From Isochrysis galbana (taxonomy: Eukaryota; Haptophyta; Isochrysidales; Isochrysidaceae), in contig CM030937.1 of NCBI GenBank assembly GCA_018136815.1, positions 1,352,253 to 1,416,252 of the forward strand: a stretch of 64,000 nt of DNA, in the 5' to 3' direction. The notes under the pieces were generated by a model. That model was not told the DNA's origin and made no database searches. It saw nothing but the letters and a program-made list of their open reading frames with translations. This document shows, piece after piece, positions 51,406 to 63,465 of this stretch (positions are counted from its first letter, which is position 1; every line of letters starts with the position of its first letter). The position numbers were made by a program, and so were the translations under genes.

Positions 51406-51731
51406 TGGGGGCAGAGGAGGCTGGGACTGGGCCCTGGCCTCCCCTGCCTCTCCCTCGCTGGCGCTCCTGAGCCTCTGGGGCCCCCAATCTGCACCTGTCT
51501 GCCTGTCGACCAGGGGGGGAGGGGGGGTTGGAGCGATGGGCTGGTCACGAGGGGCCAGGATGGGCGAATGGGGCGAGCCTGTGGGGAAGGGAGTGGGTCA
51601 GTAGGGCAGTGGCCTCCTGGCAAGCCATCAGGCGTGCCAGGAGGATGGGTGGTTCCTCCCCCATGGCAGGGGAGGAGTGGAGAGAGGGGGGGGCTCGTGC
51701 CCCCCCATGGGTCAACCAAGTATAAACTTAG
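51406..51731 (-). mobile_element. Family-2 retroelement 5' piece abutting the satellite
   Basis: On the minus strand it opens with CTAAG-TTTATA-CTTGG (51731-51716), then GTTGACCC and ATG (MGGTSPPLSPLLPCHGGG-type frame). It runs about 325 bp to CCCCAGATGGGG at the satellite border (51405). Confidence 0.7.
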
Positions 51732-52283
51732 TTCAAGCAGGCGACAAAGGAGGCGATAAAGGAGGCGAGGGCAACAAGGGCGAATGGACGAATGTAGGAC
51801 ACTGCGACGGTGACTCGTGGCTAGCCTGCGAGGAGGGAACGCAAAACAACTTCTAAAACAAAAGGGTCGATCGCGGATGCGACAAACTGCCGCCTTGTTC
51901 CCCTTCTGGAAGCCCCGGGCCTTGGTTCCAGAGGGCCGCCCGCCAGGCATCGAGGCGCCTGATCTCGCGCGAGTCGCGAGCGGTGTAACCCCCCCCCCCC
52001 CCAACCCCCCCCCTAAAAAAAACCTTTAGAACCACCTTAAGACTACGGGTTTGCGCAACCGTTAACTCCGAACGGGAGGTGGTTCAGTTCGTACTTCTGC
52101 CGGTACATGTAAATACTCGGGGTACTCCTACGTACATAACGCCCCTTGCGTTCTTCTCTACTACTATTTTTGTCTCTCGTGTGTCCGTTCAGCGTTGACG
52201 GCCAGCAGGGAGAGAGAGGAGAGGGAGAGAGAGGGAAGGAGAGAGGGAGCGGGGTGCAGGGAGAGAGCGCGAGCGAGTGCGCG
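51732..52283. other. Spacer before coiled-coil gene
   Basis: A C-run and A-run (51990-52022) and a GA-rich stretch (52205-52265) just before the start codon; no gene recognised. Confidence 0.4.
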
Positions 52284-53780
52284 ATGGGGGGCGAAGAGGC
52301 TCGCGCGTTTCCGCTCCTCTCCGCCGAGCTGGACGAGCTTGGCGCACTGGTCGACGCCCTGTGTGGGCACAGCTCTCTCTGCCGGCCGCTCAAGGCTCGT
52401 CTCTGCCTCTGCCTCTCACGGCTGTGGCGCGGGGCGGAGGCGGCGGCGGCGGCGCTGAGCAAGGCCAGCGAGACGGCACCGACCACCCGCGAGTCCGTCC
52501 TCCGCGCGCAGAACCGCGAGCTCGCGAACGAGCTGGAGACCCTGCGGCGCACGGCGGCCGCCGAGTCCTTTGCACACGGAGAGACCAAGGCCAAGCTGCG
52601 CAAGTGCCGCGAGCGCCTGGCCAAGGTGGGCTGGGAAATACTTCACGATCGTGCGCGCCTTGCCTCTGAACGCAGCCGCCTCGGCAGAGAGCTTGACGGG
52701 ATGGCCAAGTACAACGAAACTATCACCCAGATGTATCACAAAGCAATCCACAAGGAGGGTCCCACTGCCAAGTCCGGCCGGCCAACGGCCAGCCCGCGGG
52801 GGGCGGGCAGCACGAGGAGTAGCCTCAGCGTCCCGGCGGCGTCCGACGTGAGCATACGTGCATCGTTGAGGCTCGCGCAGGGCACACCCCCGCCCCGGGC
52901 CACGGCGGGCCGAACGCCGGTGGGCACACGCGACGCTTCCCATGCACTAGACGATGGGGAGGCGCAAGCGGAGCCTAGGCATGGGTCGCGCACGCTTCGG
53001 AGAGGCGAGTGCGACATCGCGGACGAGTCGGAGCACATGAACGCTCACGTGCCGGACGGGGAGTCGCCGAGGCAGCTATCCCTCATCGAGGATCTGCAGC
53101 AAGCGGAAGCCGAGCTGCATGCTGCTCGTTTGGCTGAGATTGATCAGGGCGGCCCTATGGCACCGTTGCCACACGCGCCGGCGCACCCCCCGCATGGGCT
53201 CGTCGCCTCTCCGCGCGCCGTAAGCGCCGGCAGGCTTCGCGCGCCTCTTGATTCCGGCCTGTCTAGGCGCGGCGGCGGCGAGCCAGCTTCTTGGGCCGGC
53301 GAAAGCCTCTCGCGGGGGCGCAACCCCTCATTGGCAAGCCCACCCATAAGCATGCTGCCAAGCCCCGTTGTCCCCCCTGGCTCGTTCGTGCTGTCCGCGC
53401 CGATCACACCCTCGCCGCGCAGCCGCGTCTCTTCCAAGGTTTATTCAGCCACGCCTACAGCCGTCCGCCCATTGCTGTCGTCGGAGACGTGCAGCACGGG
53501 GCTTCCCGCCACCCTCACGCCGCCCTCCTCCACACCGGAGGGCAATGGGCCAGGTGTGCATGCAGGCAGCACCGGGGCGACTGCCTGCAGGCATGGGTGC
53601 GTTGTCAGCGCACCCAGGGCGTTCCTGCCGACAGCAAGGTCGTATCATTCACCGAGATCGACGCCTAAGGCGGTGACGCCGCGGGGAGTCAGCGGCAGCG
53701 GCTTCTTCGGTGTGGGGGGAGCTCAACGAGCTTCAACTACGGTGCACCCAGCGGTCCTCCGTCTAGTGAATGATGGATGA
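52284..53780 (+). CDS. Coiled-coil protein of unknown function
   Basis: 498 residues from ATG 52284; an in-frame upstream ATG (52146) adds a low-complexity GA-encoded stretch and is less likely. Residues ~1-165 are helical with coiled-coil segments (ESVLRAQNRELANELETLRR; TKAKLRKCRERLAKVGWEIL; ERSRLGRELDGMAKYNETIT). Residues 170-498 are Ser/Pro/Ala/Arg-rich and probably disordered, with one short helix (LSLIEDLQQAEAELHAARL). There is no signal peptide, membrane segment or enzyme motif. The layout resembles cytoskeletal or basal-body adaptor proteins; no family can be named. Confidence 0.6.
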   Translation: MGGEEARAFPLLSAELDELGALVDALCGHSSLCRPLKARLCLCLSRLWRGAEAAAAALSKASETAPTTRESVLRAQNRELANELETLRRTAAAESFAHGETKAKLRKCRERLAKVGWEILHDRARLASERSRLGRELDGMAKYNETITQMYHKAIHKEGPTAKSGRPTASPRGAGSTRSSLSVPAASDVSIRASLRLAQGTPPPRATAGRTPVGTRDASHALDDGEAQAEPRHGSRTLRRGECDIADESEHMNAHVPDGESPRQLSLIEDLQQAEAELHAARLAEIDQGGPMAPLPHAPAHPPHGLVASPRAVSAGRLRAPLDSGLSRRGGGEPASWAGESLSRGRNPSLASPPISMLPSPVVPPGSFVLSAPITPSPRSRVSSKVYSATPTAVRPLLSSETCSTGLPATLTPPSSTPEGNGPGVHAGSTGATACRHGCVVSAPRAFLPTARSYHSPRSTPKAVTPRGVSGSGFFGVGGAQRASTTVHPAVLRLVNDG

Positions 53781-54924
53781 TGAGGCGGCCACTAGTGCCC
53801 TACGCCGTGGATGGCGCCCCGGATGGGGGGCGGCATGCACACGCGTGAGTAGGCGGCTGGACCGTGGTCTTCCTACAACTGCCTGTATTCTTTGGCTGCC
53901 CTCTTTCCAACCATTTTGATTGCGAAATCTGCAACGAACGAGGTGGAGGCCACCCATCCCCATCGCCCATAGACGGTTGACACTGAGCACCTTTCCTTTC
54001 GATGAAGTGGATACCTTCTGGTTGTGTACTCATACGTTGTGGTAGTGCGCTTAGAGAGATTTTGTGGAGTAGCGACGAGTAGTGCCAATGATGGATGATG
54101 GCGGCCACGACCACGACAAATTCGACTTTCACCACTGCCGCCTACACTACTCATGGCGGGGCACGAACCCCCCACCCCCCCTCCTCTCCTAATATGGGGA
54201 AGGAACCACCCTTCTCCCTGCCATGCGCCGCTCATGGCACGCAAAACCAGGCCATGCACCAAACACAGCTAGTCCTAGACTACCCTAGAGAGATACGACT
54301 TCGACTTCCCTTCCCTTGGCAGTGTTGACAAGCGCACGCCTGAGAACGTTGAAAAAAATCCTCTTCTCTAAATATTCCCCGCTATCCGCTATGCGCTATG
54401 TGTGCGGCGTGCATCAGTCAGTGTGCTTGTGCTACACTCTCCTTATTACCACCGCACCCTCACGTACCTAGCCACTCTCCCCCCCCGTCCCCCGCCCTCA
54501 GGCCCCAGGCTCCTCTAGGCTCTAGGCTGATTGCGCACCAGAGGTTGGCGGATGCGCCCCCTATCCTATCACGTACGTGCCCCTTCGCTCCGGGAGGCGA
54601 ACTGGGGACCGACCTCCACCCCGACCAACATGTGTCGTACTGGCTTGGCTTGGTCCAAGCATGCCTTGCGGTTAAAACTCAACACCACCCAGCCGCAGCC
54701 GCAGCCGTCCGCGAGCCGAGAGCTTCTCTCGCGCCCTCTCGATTGCCCCGGCCGGCCGGCCAGCCGAGCGTGAGGAGGGGCCCCGTGGCTCGGCTCCACA
54801 CTACTCGACTGTCTTCGACCACTCCGCCCCCCCCCCGCGTCGCCAATCTCGTCATCTCGTTGAGGCGTGCCTCTCTCCTCTCTGAGGAGCTAGCAAGCTA
54901 GCAAGCGTCAAGCGTCGGGCGAGA
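53781..54924. other. Spacer with a degraded family-2 leader
   Basis: At 54150-54250 ATGGCGGGGCACGAACCCCC and GGGGAAGGAACCACCC match the family-2 retroelement leader without its hairpin. Otherwise no gene is recognised. Confidence 0.45.
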
Positions 54925-55151
54925 CGCTGCAACCTCAGGTTTGGTTATTTTTTTACAAATGCCCCCGTGAAATGGATATAAATATAAAAAAATTAAGACA
55001 ATACGCCCCCTCCCCCCTCCCCCCCTCCCCCCTCCCCCCCTCCCCCCCCCCCCCCCTCCGTCCCCCCCCCCCCTTCTCTTCTTCGCCTCTCGCGCCCATG
55101 TCCCTCCTCCGTCCAATGGGTAAAAAAAAGGGAACCTCAAGTTGCACCCTC
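54925..55151. mobile_element. Small TIR element of the GGGTGCAACC family
   Basis: Left end TGCAACCTCAGGTTTGGTT and right end AACCTCAAGTTGCACCCTC are inverted repeats, with a T-run and an A-run just inside, as at 43536-44028. The 227-bp interior is C-rich and non-coding. Confidence 0.65.
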
Positions 55152-55481
55152 ACTCTCTCGGGCCATGCTCAAATGACGTATCGAGAGCCTCCACGACGCT
55201 CGCACGGGGGCCCAGCACGCGCATCGGTGCGTGCCTTCCACGACTACGCACCGCCTTTCCGGCTGGCGATAACATGGAGTAGGGCGAGAACTAGCCTTCT
55301 CACCGAGGGCGGGTTAGCCCCTCGTCCTCGCCCCTCACTACTCGCTACTCTAGATAGACTCCTTGCAGTCTCGGTGTCTCCTGAAGCGCGACGACCTACC
55401 AGTATAAGTCCTACTAGTAAGTAATATACGGTTGGGTGCACGGGGAGTGCCTTTGGTGCCTTTTCGTGCAACCTCGCAGCT
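55152..55481. other. Spacer, no gene recognised
   Basis: Nothing definite is seen. Confidence 0.4.
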
Positions 55482-56012
<531 letters not shown>

Positions 56013-56017
56013 AGAGA

Positions 56018-58679
56018 ATGGCGAGGAGACGGGGCGCGGCGCTGTGCCGGCTGCTCGCGCTCGTCGCGGCCGCGACTGGCACGCGCGTCATCGCACGCGC
56101 GCCCTCCCCCCGCATGGTCCTCGCGATGCGGCCCACCGCGCCGCCCGCTCCAAGCGGCTCAGGCGCAAATCTCCTCGGCAATGAGCGGGTGGGGGTGCTC
56201 CTTCTGAACTTGGGTGGGCCAGACACGCTCGATCAGGTAGAGCCCTTCCTGTACAACCTCTTCTCCGACCCAGAGATCATCACGCTCCCTGGGTGAGCGC
56301 TCGTATTGATTCGCACCTCACCCTCGGCGCCCGCACCCGCCCAACTCCGCGGCGGCTCTCTGACTCGCGCCGTGTCTCGCTTGCAGCGCCATCTCGTGGC
56401 TCAACAGACCACTTGCCTGGGTGATCTCCAAGACGCGCGCACCGTCGTCGAAGGAGGGCTACAAGAATGTGAGGCTGAATCGGACATCCCTCAGCTTACC
56501 ATGTCGCCCGGCTCTTGCATGCCGTCGCCGTCAGCCGCCCGCTCGCGTGTTGAGGCGTGCGCGAGCTTCCTGCGCTCCGCTAGGCTCCCATTGCTCGGAG
56601 AACGGAGGGAGACTGTGTGCCGTTGACACCCCACATGACCCACCTGAGCTGTTCGGTCTCATGCTTGGTTGATTTACCTGCCTATTCATCATGCCCTAAG
56701 GTTCTCGACGGTGGATCGCCACAGCTGCGCACGACGCTCGCGCAGGGGCGCGCAATCGAAGAGGCGCTTGCTTCGCGGGGCATTTCCGCCAAGAGCTACA
56801 TTGGAATGCGGTACTGGCACCCATTCACGGAGGAAGCGCTCGCAGATATCAAAGCGGACGGCATTGAAAGACTTGTGGTGCGTCGCGTCGACTTCATTCA
56901 GGGCGCCATATGTGCTGGCGTCCTTCGCTCTGTTGTGGCCTTGCATGACAGTCTTGGCTCGCCAGTTTCTCGCATACACAATTGTGCAAGGTAGTTTATT
57001 GACGCGTGTCTCTGTGCTGTCACACCAGGTGCTTCCTCTCTACCCCCAATTCTCCATCTCAACCTCCGGCTCCTCGCTACGACTTCTCGAGCAAGAGTAC
57101 TATGCTGACCAGGAGCTGCGCCTCCTCAAGAATGTCGTCATCCCAGCGTGGTACAACCGGCAAGGGTACATCCAAGCCATGGCGCGTTTGATCATGGTAC
57201 GCGCTTTCATGACAAGAGAGCGGTCGGCGCCTGCGCAAGGAGTGGGCATTCGAGCTAAAACCAGGCGATGAGATTTTAGAGTTGACGGGCAGTGCAAGGC
57301 GTTTCTGCCGCTCCATGCTAACCCCCTGTGCACGGTGGTCCGTCCCGCACTCCCGCGCCTAGTTCAGCATCCCTACTGGTGTGGCGGAGCCAATCCGTCG
57401 CCCTTTTGCCCAGCCACATCCCTTCGCGCTCTCTCACACTACTTCTTCTTGCTCTTCGGCCATCCGACCGATTCCCGGCCTCTTACACGTTTTGCAGGAG
57501 CGGATCGATCTACTCCCCGAGGAGGAGCGCTCGGCGGCGCACGTGTTCTTCTCTGCGCATGGTCTGCCAAAAAAGTATGTGGACGAGCTGGGTGACCCCT
57601 ACCAGGCTCAAACAGAGGCGACTGTCGCCTTCGTGATGGCGAGGCTGCGCGCACTTGGGTACATGAACGAACACACGCTCGCCTATCAGTCTAAGGTGCG
57701 TAAATCGATCAGCGTGATCTCCATGCCACCTCCAGCACCTGTGGTGCCTCGTGTTGCGCGAGCCACCACCGCTTTTCTTTTGACGCGCCAGCGACAGCCG
57801 CTCTCCTGACACACACATGCAGGTGGGTCCAGTTCCGTGGTTGCAGCCCTATACCGACGACAAGATTCGGGAGCTTGCCGAGGCGGGCACGCACTCGTTG
57901 GTGGTGGTGCCCATCTCATTTGTGAGTGAGCACATCGAGACGCTCGAGGAGATTGATGTGGAGTGAGTGGCCTTTGCACCACTTGCGCCCGTTCGGCTGT
58001 CGACATGCCGTGCAGAGTGCAAGTACAGCGTTTCATCGCACGCATGCCATGTGTGCTTGCCGCTACCACTTGTGGTAGTGCCCAGCTAATAGCAGTGTCT
58101 TGTCTCCCGCCCCTTCCGAATGTACCAGATACCGCGAGCTTGCCGAGGAGGCTGGCATCACCTCGTGGCAGCGTGTGCCAGCCCTGGGCATCGAACAGGA
58201 CTTCATCGAAGATCTTGCTGCTGCTGTTGTTGAGGCACTTCCTAAGATGGAGCAAAGGCCGTTACAGGTGCCCCATGCCTCCTACGCTCTCAGCGAGCCG
58301 TCAGCCAACGCACCTATAAGGGCTACCCGCCTTGTTCATGAGGGCTACCTTCCTCCCTCATCGATCTGATTGCTTGCATCCCCCCCCCCCCGGCGTGGCG
58401 CGCCTCGCGTTCGCGTAACAGGAGATCGACGACGGCCGCCCCGTCTCCCTGCGCGTCGTCAATGATCTGGTGTCGCTTCGTTCCAAGGAGGAGATTGGCG
58501 CGGAGTATGGCCCCGTTCGCGTGCGCCGATACGGACGCGTCGGCTTCACACCCCGTGCGGAGCGAATCAACGGGCGCATCGCGATGGCTGCCATCACGCT
58601 TGCCTCCATCCTGTCATGGCAGCAAGGAGACTTTGTCAACGTCTTACTCGAGGGGCGCATCCCATTTGAATGGTTCTGA
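56018..58679 (+). CDS. hemH: Plastid ferrochelatase with C-terminal CAB/HLIP domain, 8 exons
   Basis: Exons 56018-56292, 56387-56468, 56701-56877, 57029-57196, 57498-57695, 57823-57962, 58129-58267 and 58422-58679 join in phase to 478 residues. The enzyme inserts Fe2+ into protoporphyrin IX, the last step of heme synthesis. The N-terminus is a signal-like stretch ([14 protein letters not shown]) plus basic transit segment. Family landmarks: [61 protein letters not shown] (catalytic His), [24 protein letters not shown] and [13 protein letters not shown] (catalytic Glu). Exon 8 ends with [20 protein letters not shown], a chlorophyll-binding-type helix (E-R-x-N-G-R-x-A-M) found at the C-terminus of cyanobacterial and plastid ferrochelatases. 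The start is preceded by a GA tract. Confidence 0.93.
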
Positions 58680-59778
58680 GATAACACGGCTTTTCGTAGG
58701 GAGGGAAGTGCGGCCCATCGGGGATGCAAGTCAGCGTGACCATCGACATGACGTGTCGGACCATTGCAAATCCACGTGAATGTGCATTTACAGGCGATGA
58801 GGTGCGCCTGCAGGCGGTGTGCTCTCGCATTAGGGCTGGCGAGCTGGAGACATCGGCAATCCCCCTCCCCCCCCACCCCACCCCACCCCACCCCACCCGG
58901 AGGGGGAGAGGGGGGGGGGGGGGTCCTTTTTCCGGGTAGGCACCTCGCATCGAGGGTCTAGCACCGAGGGTATAACTGAGCGACGGAGCGACAAGGCTAT
59001 TATGATGTTGATCGCAACCACAAGGAGAGAGCGGTGAAGGAGAGAATGGTTTGAGCAGCGAGCGCTGCACATGGCTCTACGCTGTGTACTCCTTTGAGAT
59101 GCAATGAAGGGCACCTTCCTCAGCCCGCTCTTTTCACGTTGTGCGCCCGTTGGCATACATTCCACAGTGCACGTACGATATGCGGAGTAGGATTGTCTCC
59201 CACACTGCTGAAGCTGAAGATACTGCCGCCCACCATGAGGACAGGTGCTTCTTTCATGTGATGGTGGGGGTGTCCGTGGTGCGCGGGCTGTGGACAATTG
59301 AGGCTGTATGTGTAAGACGTAAGACATCTCTCTAAATGAACAAAGGGGGTTGGACGACAGGGGGGAGGGCACTCAGAGGTCGGAGGCGGCGTGCGGGGGG
59401 CAGGGCGTTGCAGGAGAGACTGGACTGCTTGAGAGGGTGTGACGACGGCCATAGACCCTCCCGAGCGCTCGGGGGCCGGGGCAGCGGGACCGGATGTGAC
59501 ACAAGCAGTGAGGCTTGGGGGGGTATGAGAGAAAAATGGCCTCTCATGAACATGCGGGGAAGGAAAACTAGACGAGGGACACTCGGGTTCGGCTCGCGAG
59601 GAAGCACGGGGTTCAACAGGGGTCTCGAGAGGGTACCCCAACGCAAGGGGGGGGCAAGGCCCGCAGAGCACACAAGCAATAAATAAGGGTCAGATGACCC
59701 TCCGAAGGGTCAGAGAGCATGCGAGGATTGGAGCGGCAGATGGAGACGATAGCGACAGCTAACCAAGAGACGGGACAA
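58680..59778. other. Spacer, no gene recognised
   Basis: Contains a CCCCA run next to a G-run (58865-58922). Frames on both strands lack motifs. Confidence 0.45.
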
Positions 59779-60057
59779 CTTACTTTCATAAGTGGGGGTC
59801 AATGGGGGCCTCGCGCCCCCTCACTCCATCTGCTCGGACACCCTCCTGGCTCCTAGGTGGGCCCACACAACCAATCTCCAGTCTCCAGTCTCAGCCCCTG
59901 CCTTCTGCTTCTGGCAGCTGGCAGCTGGCAGCTGGCAGGGGCTCAGCACTCATCAACCTGACCCAGACCCCTAGCTAGTGAGCGCGGGTTGCGAATCGCA
60001 CTCCCACGCCCGCGCTGGGCCTGCCCTCGATTACAACCCCCCCCTCCCTGGTCGCCA
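59779..60057 (+). mobile_element. Family-3 retroelement 5' piece
   Basis: Opens with the hairpin CTTACTT-TCAT-AAGTGGG (59779-59796), then an ATG giving MGVNGGLAPP as in the copy at 23451-23043. Homology continues to about 60057 (GGGCCTGCCCTCGA; TCCCTGGTCGCCA), where transposase-like sequence begins. Confidence 0.65.
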
Positions 60058-60400
60058 ACTCGACGTTTTATTCCGTGCGCCCATAGATGGTATGCCTAAG
60101 CGGATGAGAAAGAAGCTGCACGCCATACTCATGGCACGATGGGAATACTTCCATGTTCCAGTCATGACCGCTGCATTTCGTTTCGATCCAGAATTTTGTC
60201 GTCGTGATTTTGATGCGAATGAAATGCGGGACTTGAAGCAAGTTTTGAGGCAGATGGCCACACCCGCTCACCGCTCACTCATACTGTCCCCCGGTAGCAC
60301 TCGGACGACCTGGCTCGTCAGGCATGGCGAGATTCCGGGACGGAAAAGTTGTGTCCGATTAGCTAGTGGGGTTGGCTAGGATATGACATTAATTATTTTA
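60058..60400 (+). pseudogene. hAT transposase fragment
   Basis: The frame reads LHAILMARWEYFHVPVMTAA followed by FRFDPEFCRRDFDANEMRD, resembling the region before the hAT dimerisation domain in which a Trp and an Ala/Phe-Pro pattern precede the acidic insert. It has neither start nor C-terminal domain and ends in GGCTAGGATATGACATTAAT (60375-60394), shared with 12251 and 14640. Confidence 0.45.
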
Positions 60401-61150
60401 CAATTATCAATTCCAAACTCTGCCGCCCATTGCTGCTTTGTCTTCAGCGTATTGGTTGTGGTCCGCGCCGGGGTGGTACGCGGTTGTGGTACCAGCCGCA
60501 AAGAAAGGGCCTGCAACGCCTTTTTTTGCGTCGTATCCACCAGCGGGGGCGCGCGCCTCTCATCGCTGTATGACACTGGCCCACTCGCCCGACACCGCTG
60601 CCGCGCCCCCCGCCCCTCTGCTGCCCCCTCCTCTCGATGGACCGCTGCAGCCCCGTCGGGCGCGGCGCTCGCTGCCACCACTGGATCCGGCCCAGCTCGC
60701 GTTGCGCGCGCGCGGGGCGCTGCCCCCGCAGTCACAGCCTCGCCAGATGTTGCCTGGCCTTCAGCCCCGGCGCCGGCGCCATCGCTCATGTGCACCTATC
60801 CCAGAAGCCCCCAGGGGACCGAAGGACCCCCACGCCCCACGTCAGGAGGCAGGAGTTGGGCACTTGGGCACTTGGGCACGCGCCGGGAATTGCGTAGCTA
60901 CGGAGTACTCATACTGACGTGATGCCCCCTCTCTGCCGCCGCCTCCCGCCCCCCTTCCCCTCACGACGTACGCCCCGCCCCCGCCCCCCCGCCCCCCCCC
61001 CCCCGCGCAAATCCGTAGGCCGGTCACTCACGCTTTTTAACAACTATTTTCCATCCCTCCTGGGTGTCCAAGGATTCCCCAGGGACCCCCCTTACCTGCC
61101 CCCCCTCCCCCCCCCCCCCCCCGCGAACCCCCTCTACCCCACGAAAATCC
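60401..61150. other. Spacer before chromodomain gene
   Basis: GC-rich with C-runs near 60975-61005 and 61100-61125 just before the start codon at 61151. No other gene recognised. Confidence 0.4.
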
Positions 61151-63464
61151 ATGGCGTCGGTGAGTGACTCCCCCTGGGCCAAATACTCTCTCGGCGCGAC
61201 AAAAATACAGGCAAACTTGACTCGCGCATCCTCTCAATCTCGGCTATTGCCGATAAGACAGCGGTGGGCCAGCGCAACACTTACAACGCCGCGTTGAAGG
61301 CGATCACCGATGCGGGGGAAGCCGCCGGTCTCTTCCACGACCTTGCGCTTGCGGAGGCGCTCGAGGCCAACTCAGTTCCGCTCGACGATGACTGCACGTT
61401 CGCAGACGACGGCCTCTCGTTCTTCGAGCGCCGGCGCAAGAAGCAGTCGCAGATCACAAGTCTCGTGCCAAGCTCGAGCCAAAACGACCGGGCCGCCAAC
61501 GGGCGCTGCGCGGCGAGCCTTATCCTCACGGGGCGTACGGGCAGCATTATGCCGACGTGCGCAGAGCATGCCACAGTCAACATTGGTGAGAAGGCGCGCG
61601 AGGCTCTCGATGTTGTGGTCCGTCGAGAGCTAAATATTTCGGACGAGGACGCTGAGAAGGACAAAGCAAAGCTCAAAGCTATGCGCACGTGCGTAGGCTG
61701 GTTCAGCTCGCCGGCTTGCGCACTTACCTACGAGGTCTCCAAGTACGTCGCGCTCTTCAGCTCAAAGGGCTACGCGATTGGCGAGAATTTTGCGCAGTGG
61801 CTCGCGCACAAGGAGAAGGCGCATCCGGAGAGAGCGGGCAAGCTCTACGGCAACGTCGAAGACCTGCTGGCGATCTGTGGTGGGCGCAGCTACATATTCT
61901 TCCTGGATGCGGCCGTGGTCGACCGATTCGCCCAGGACAGCTCACTCCTCGGCTACCTTCGCGAAGAGGCGGACTTGGCAACAGCGGCTGGTGGCAAGCT
62001 ACGGAGCGCGATCTTGGCCGGCTTTAGCTCCCCGCACATAATGGCCGCGGTGCGCGCTCTTGCCATTATCTCTGACGCCTGGGTGTGGCCTACTCTCACT
62101 GCCGTGAAGCCGGGGGATGACAAGCACATCCTCGACGTGCTGCCCATCGTCTGGCCCGAGTCGCTTCGATGGCTCCGAGAGGCGGCCACCGATCCGTCCG
62201 CGGTGATTGAGGGAACGATGCGCCTCGACACTTTCCTCGAGGCCAAGGGCCAGCGCGTGCTCCCGCGCTCGGCGCCGTCAATGAAGACTCGAGGCGGTCG
62301 GGCGGCCATAGACATGCAGAGAATCCGGTCGTCGCTCGCCGCCGATCCGGAGTCTCGACGGTTGGTTTGCGAGATGCTTACGGCCGCCTTCACCGCGATG
62401 ATCCCTGCGTTGGAGAACCACGCCGCTGAGTTCGTGTTTGGCGGCAAGTTCTCGGCCGAAAAGGTGACGCCAGCGATGCGGAAGCTCTTGGACGGCTGTC
62501 CCACGACGAGTACTGGCGTCGAGACTCTCTTTGCGGCAGTCAAGCGACGCGCACAGCGCGAAGGTGTGTCTCGCCACGACACGCGTGTGGGCGCGGTCGC
62601 CTGCAAAAGAGATCGCACGGTCATGTGGGCCTATGACCATGCGCATCGCGACCGCTACTGGGGCGCTGCTCGCACGATCGCGCGCAAGAAGATGCGTGTG
62701 ACTATGAGAGCGGAGCGCGCGACTCATGGCGAGGCGAAAGCTCCCGAGCGGCAGGCGAAACTCGCACGCATCAGCTCCTTGCGCAAGAAGAAGGCGGATG
62801 AGCTCGATCGTCTACGGCAAGTACGTCGGGCGATGAAGTACTCCGAGCTCAAGACGATGTCCAACGAGGACTTGAAAGACCAGCTCAAGATCCTCAAACT
62901 GCTGCACCAGCGCGACATCAAAGCGACGAATCTCGCGAACCGGAAGGCTTACGTCGTCCGCTTGCAGGCCCTCTTGTTCAGCGAGTTCGGTGTAGCCGCC
63001 AATGACTTGGCTGACGGCGACGACGGCTACGAGGGTCGAGGAGTCCGCCGGCGCCAAGCAACGCGACGCAAGGGCATGGGCAAACTCATCAAGTACCTCG
63101 GCTACGAGTGGTACCAGAACGAGGAGTTCGAAATCGATTGCCTCCTGGATGAGATGGTAGCTGACGGCGGCGAGGTGCCCGGGCGGAGTGATATTCCGGC
63201 TGGAACCAAGTTGTATTTGGTTTTATGGAAAGGCTTTCCACCGGATATTGCTACATGGGAGGTGAGCTGCGCCCATCCGCAAGCCCAAGTCGACCAAGCG
63301 TGCGCTCATCGGCCTTGCTCCCTTTGTTTTATCAGGATGCGGATGGCCTGCCGGTCACAGCCATCGCCGAGTATCAAGGCGCCGTCCTCCCTGACCCCGA
63401 GGAGTTTGACGAGTCGGATGTGAGCGATGACGATGAGTCCATGGAGTACTCGCCGGGGCCATAA
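61151..63464 (+). CDS. Chromodomain-containing transposase-like protein, 3 exons
   Basis: Exons 61151-61163, 61211-63261 and 63336-63464 join in phase to 730 residues (donors GTGACT and GTGAGC); the first intron would be only 47 nt and is the least certain part. The long middle exon is uninterrupted. Residues ~440-475 (CPTTSTGVETLFAAVKRRAQ) recall the conserved T-N/S-x-x-E segment near the C-terminus of large protist transposase-like families. Two coiled-coil basic stretches follow (RISSLRKKKADELDRLRQVR). The C-terminus holds a chromo-like domain, FEIDCLLDEMVADGG ... KLYLVLWKGFPPDIATWE, whose aromatic residues would bind methylated histone tails. An acidic tail ends the protein. No DDE triad is certain. 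It may be an intact mobile-element gene or a domesticated one. Confidence 0.6.
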
Positions 63465-63465
63465 G

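Noticed and set aside
50128-51604. Long open frames on both strands across the 50-51.6 kb repeat
   Set aside because: They arise from a stop-free 202-bp satellite unit. The unit is not a multiple of three, so the same repeat is read in all three frames, which argues against coding.
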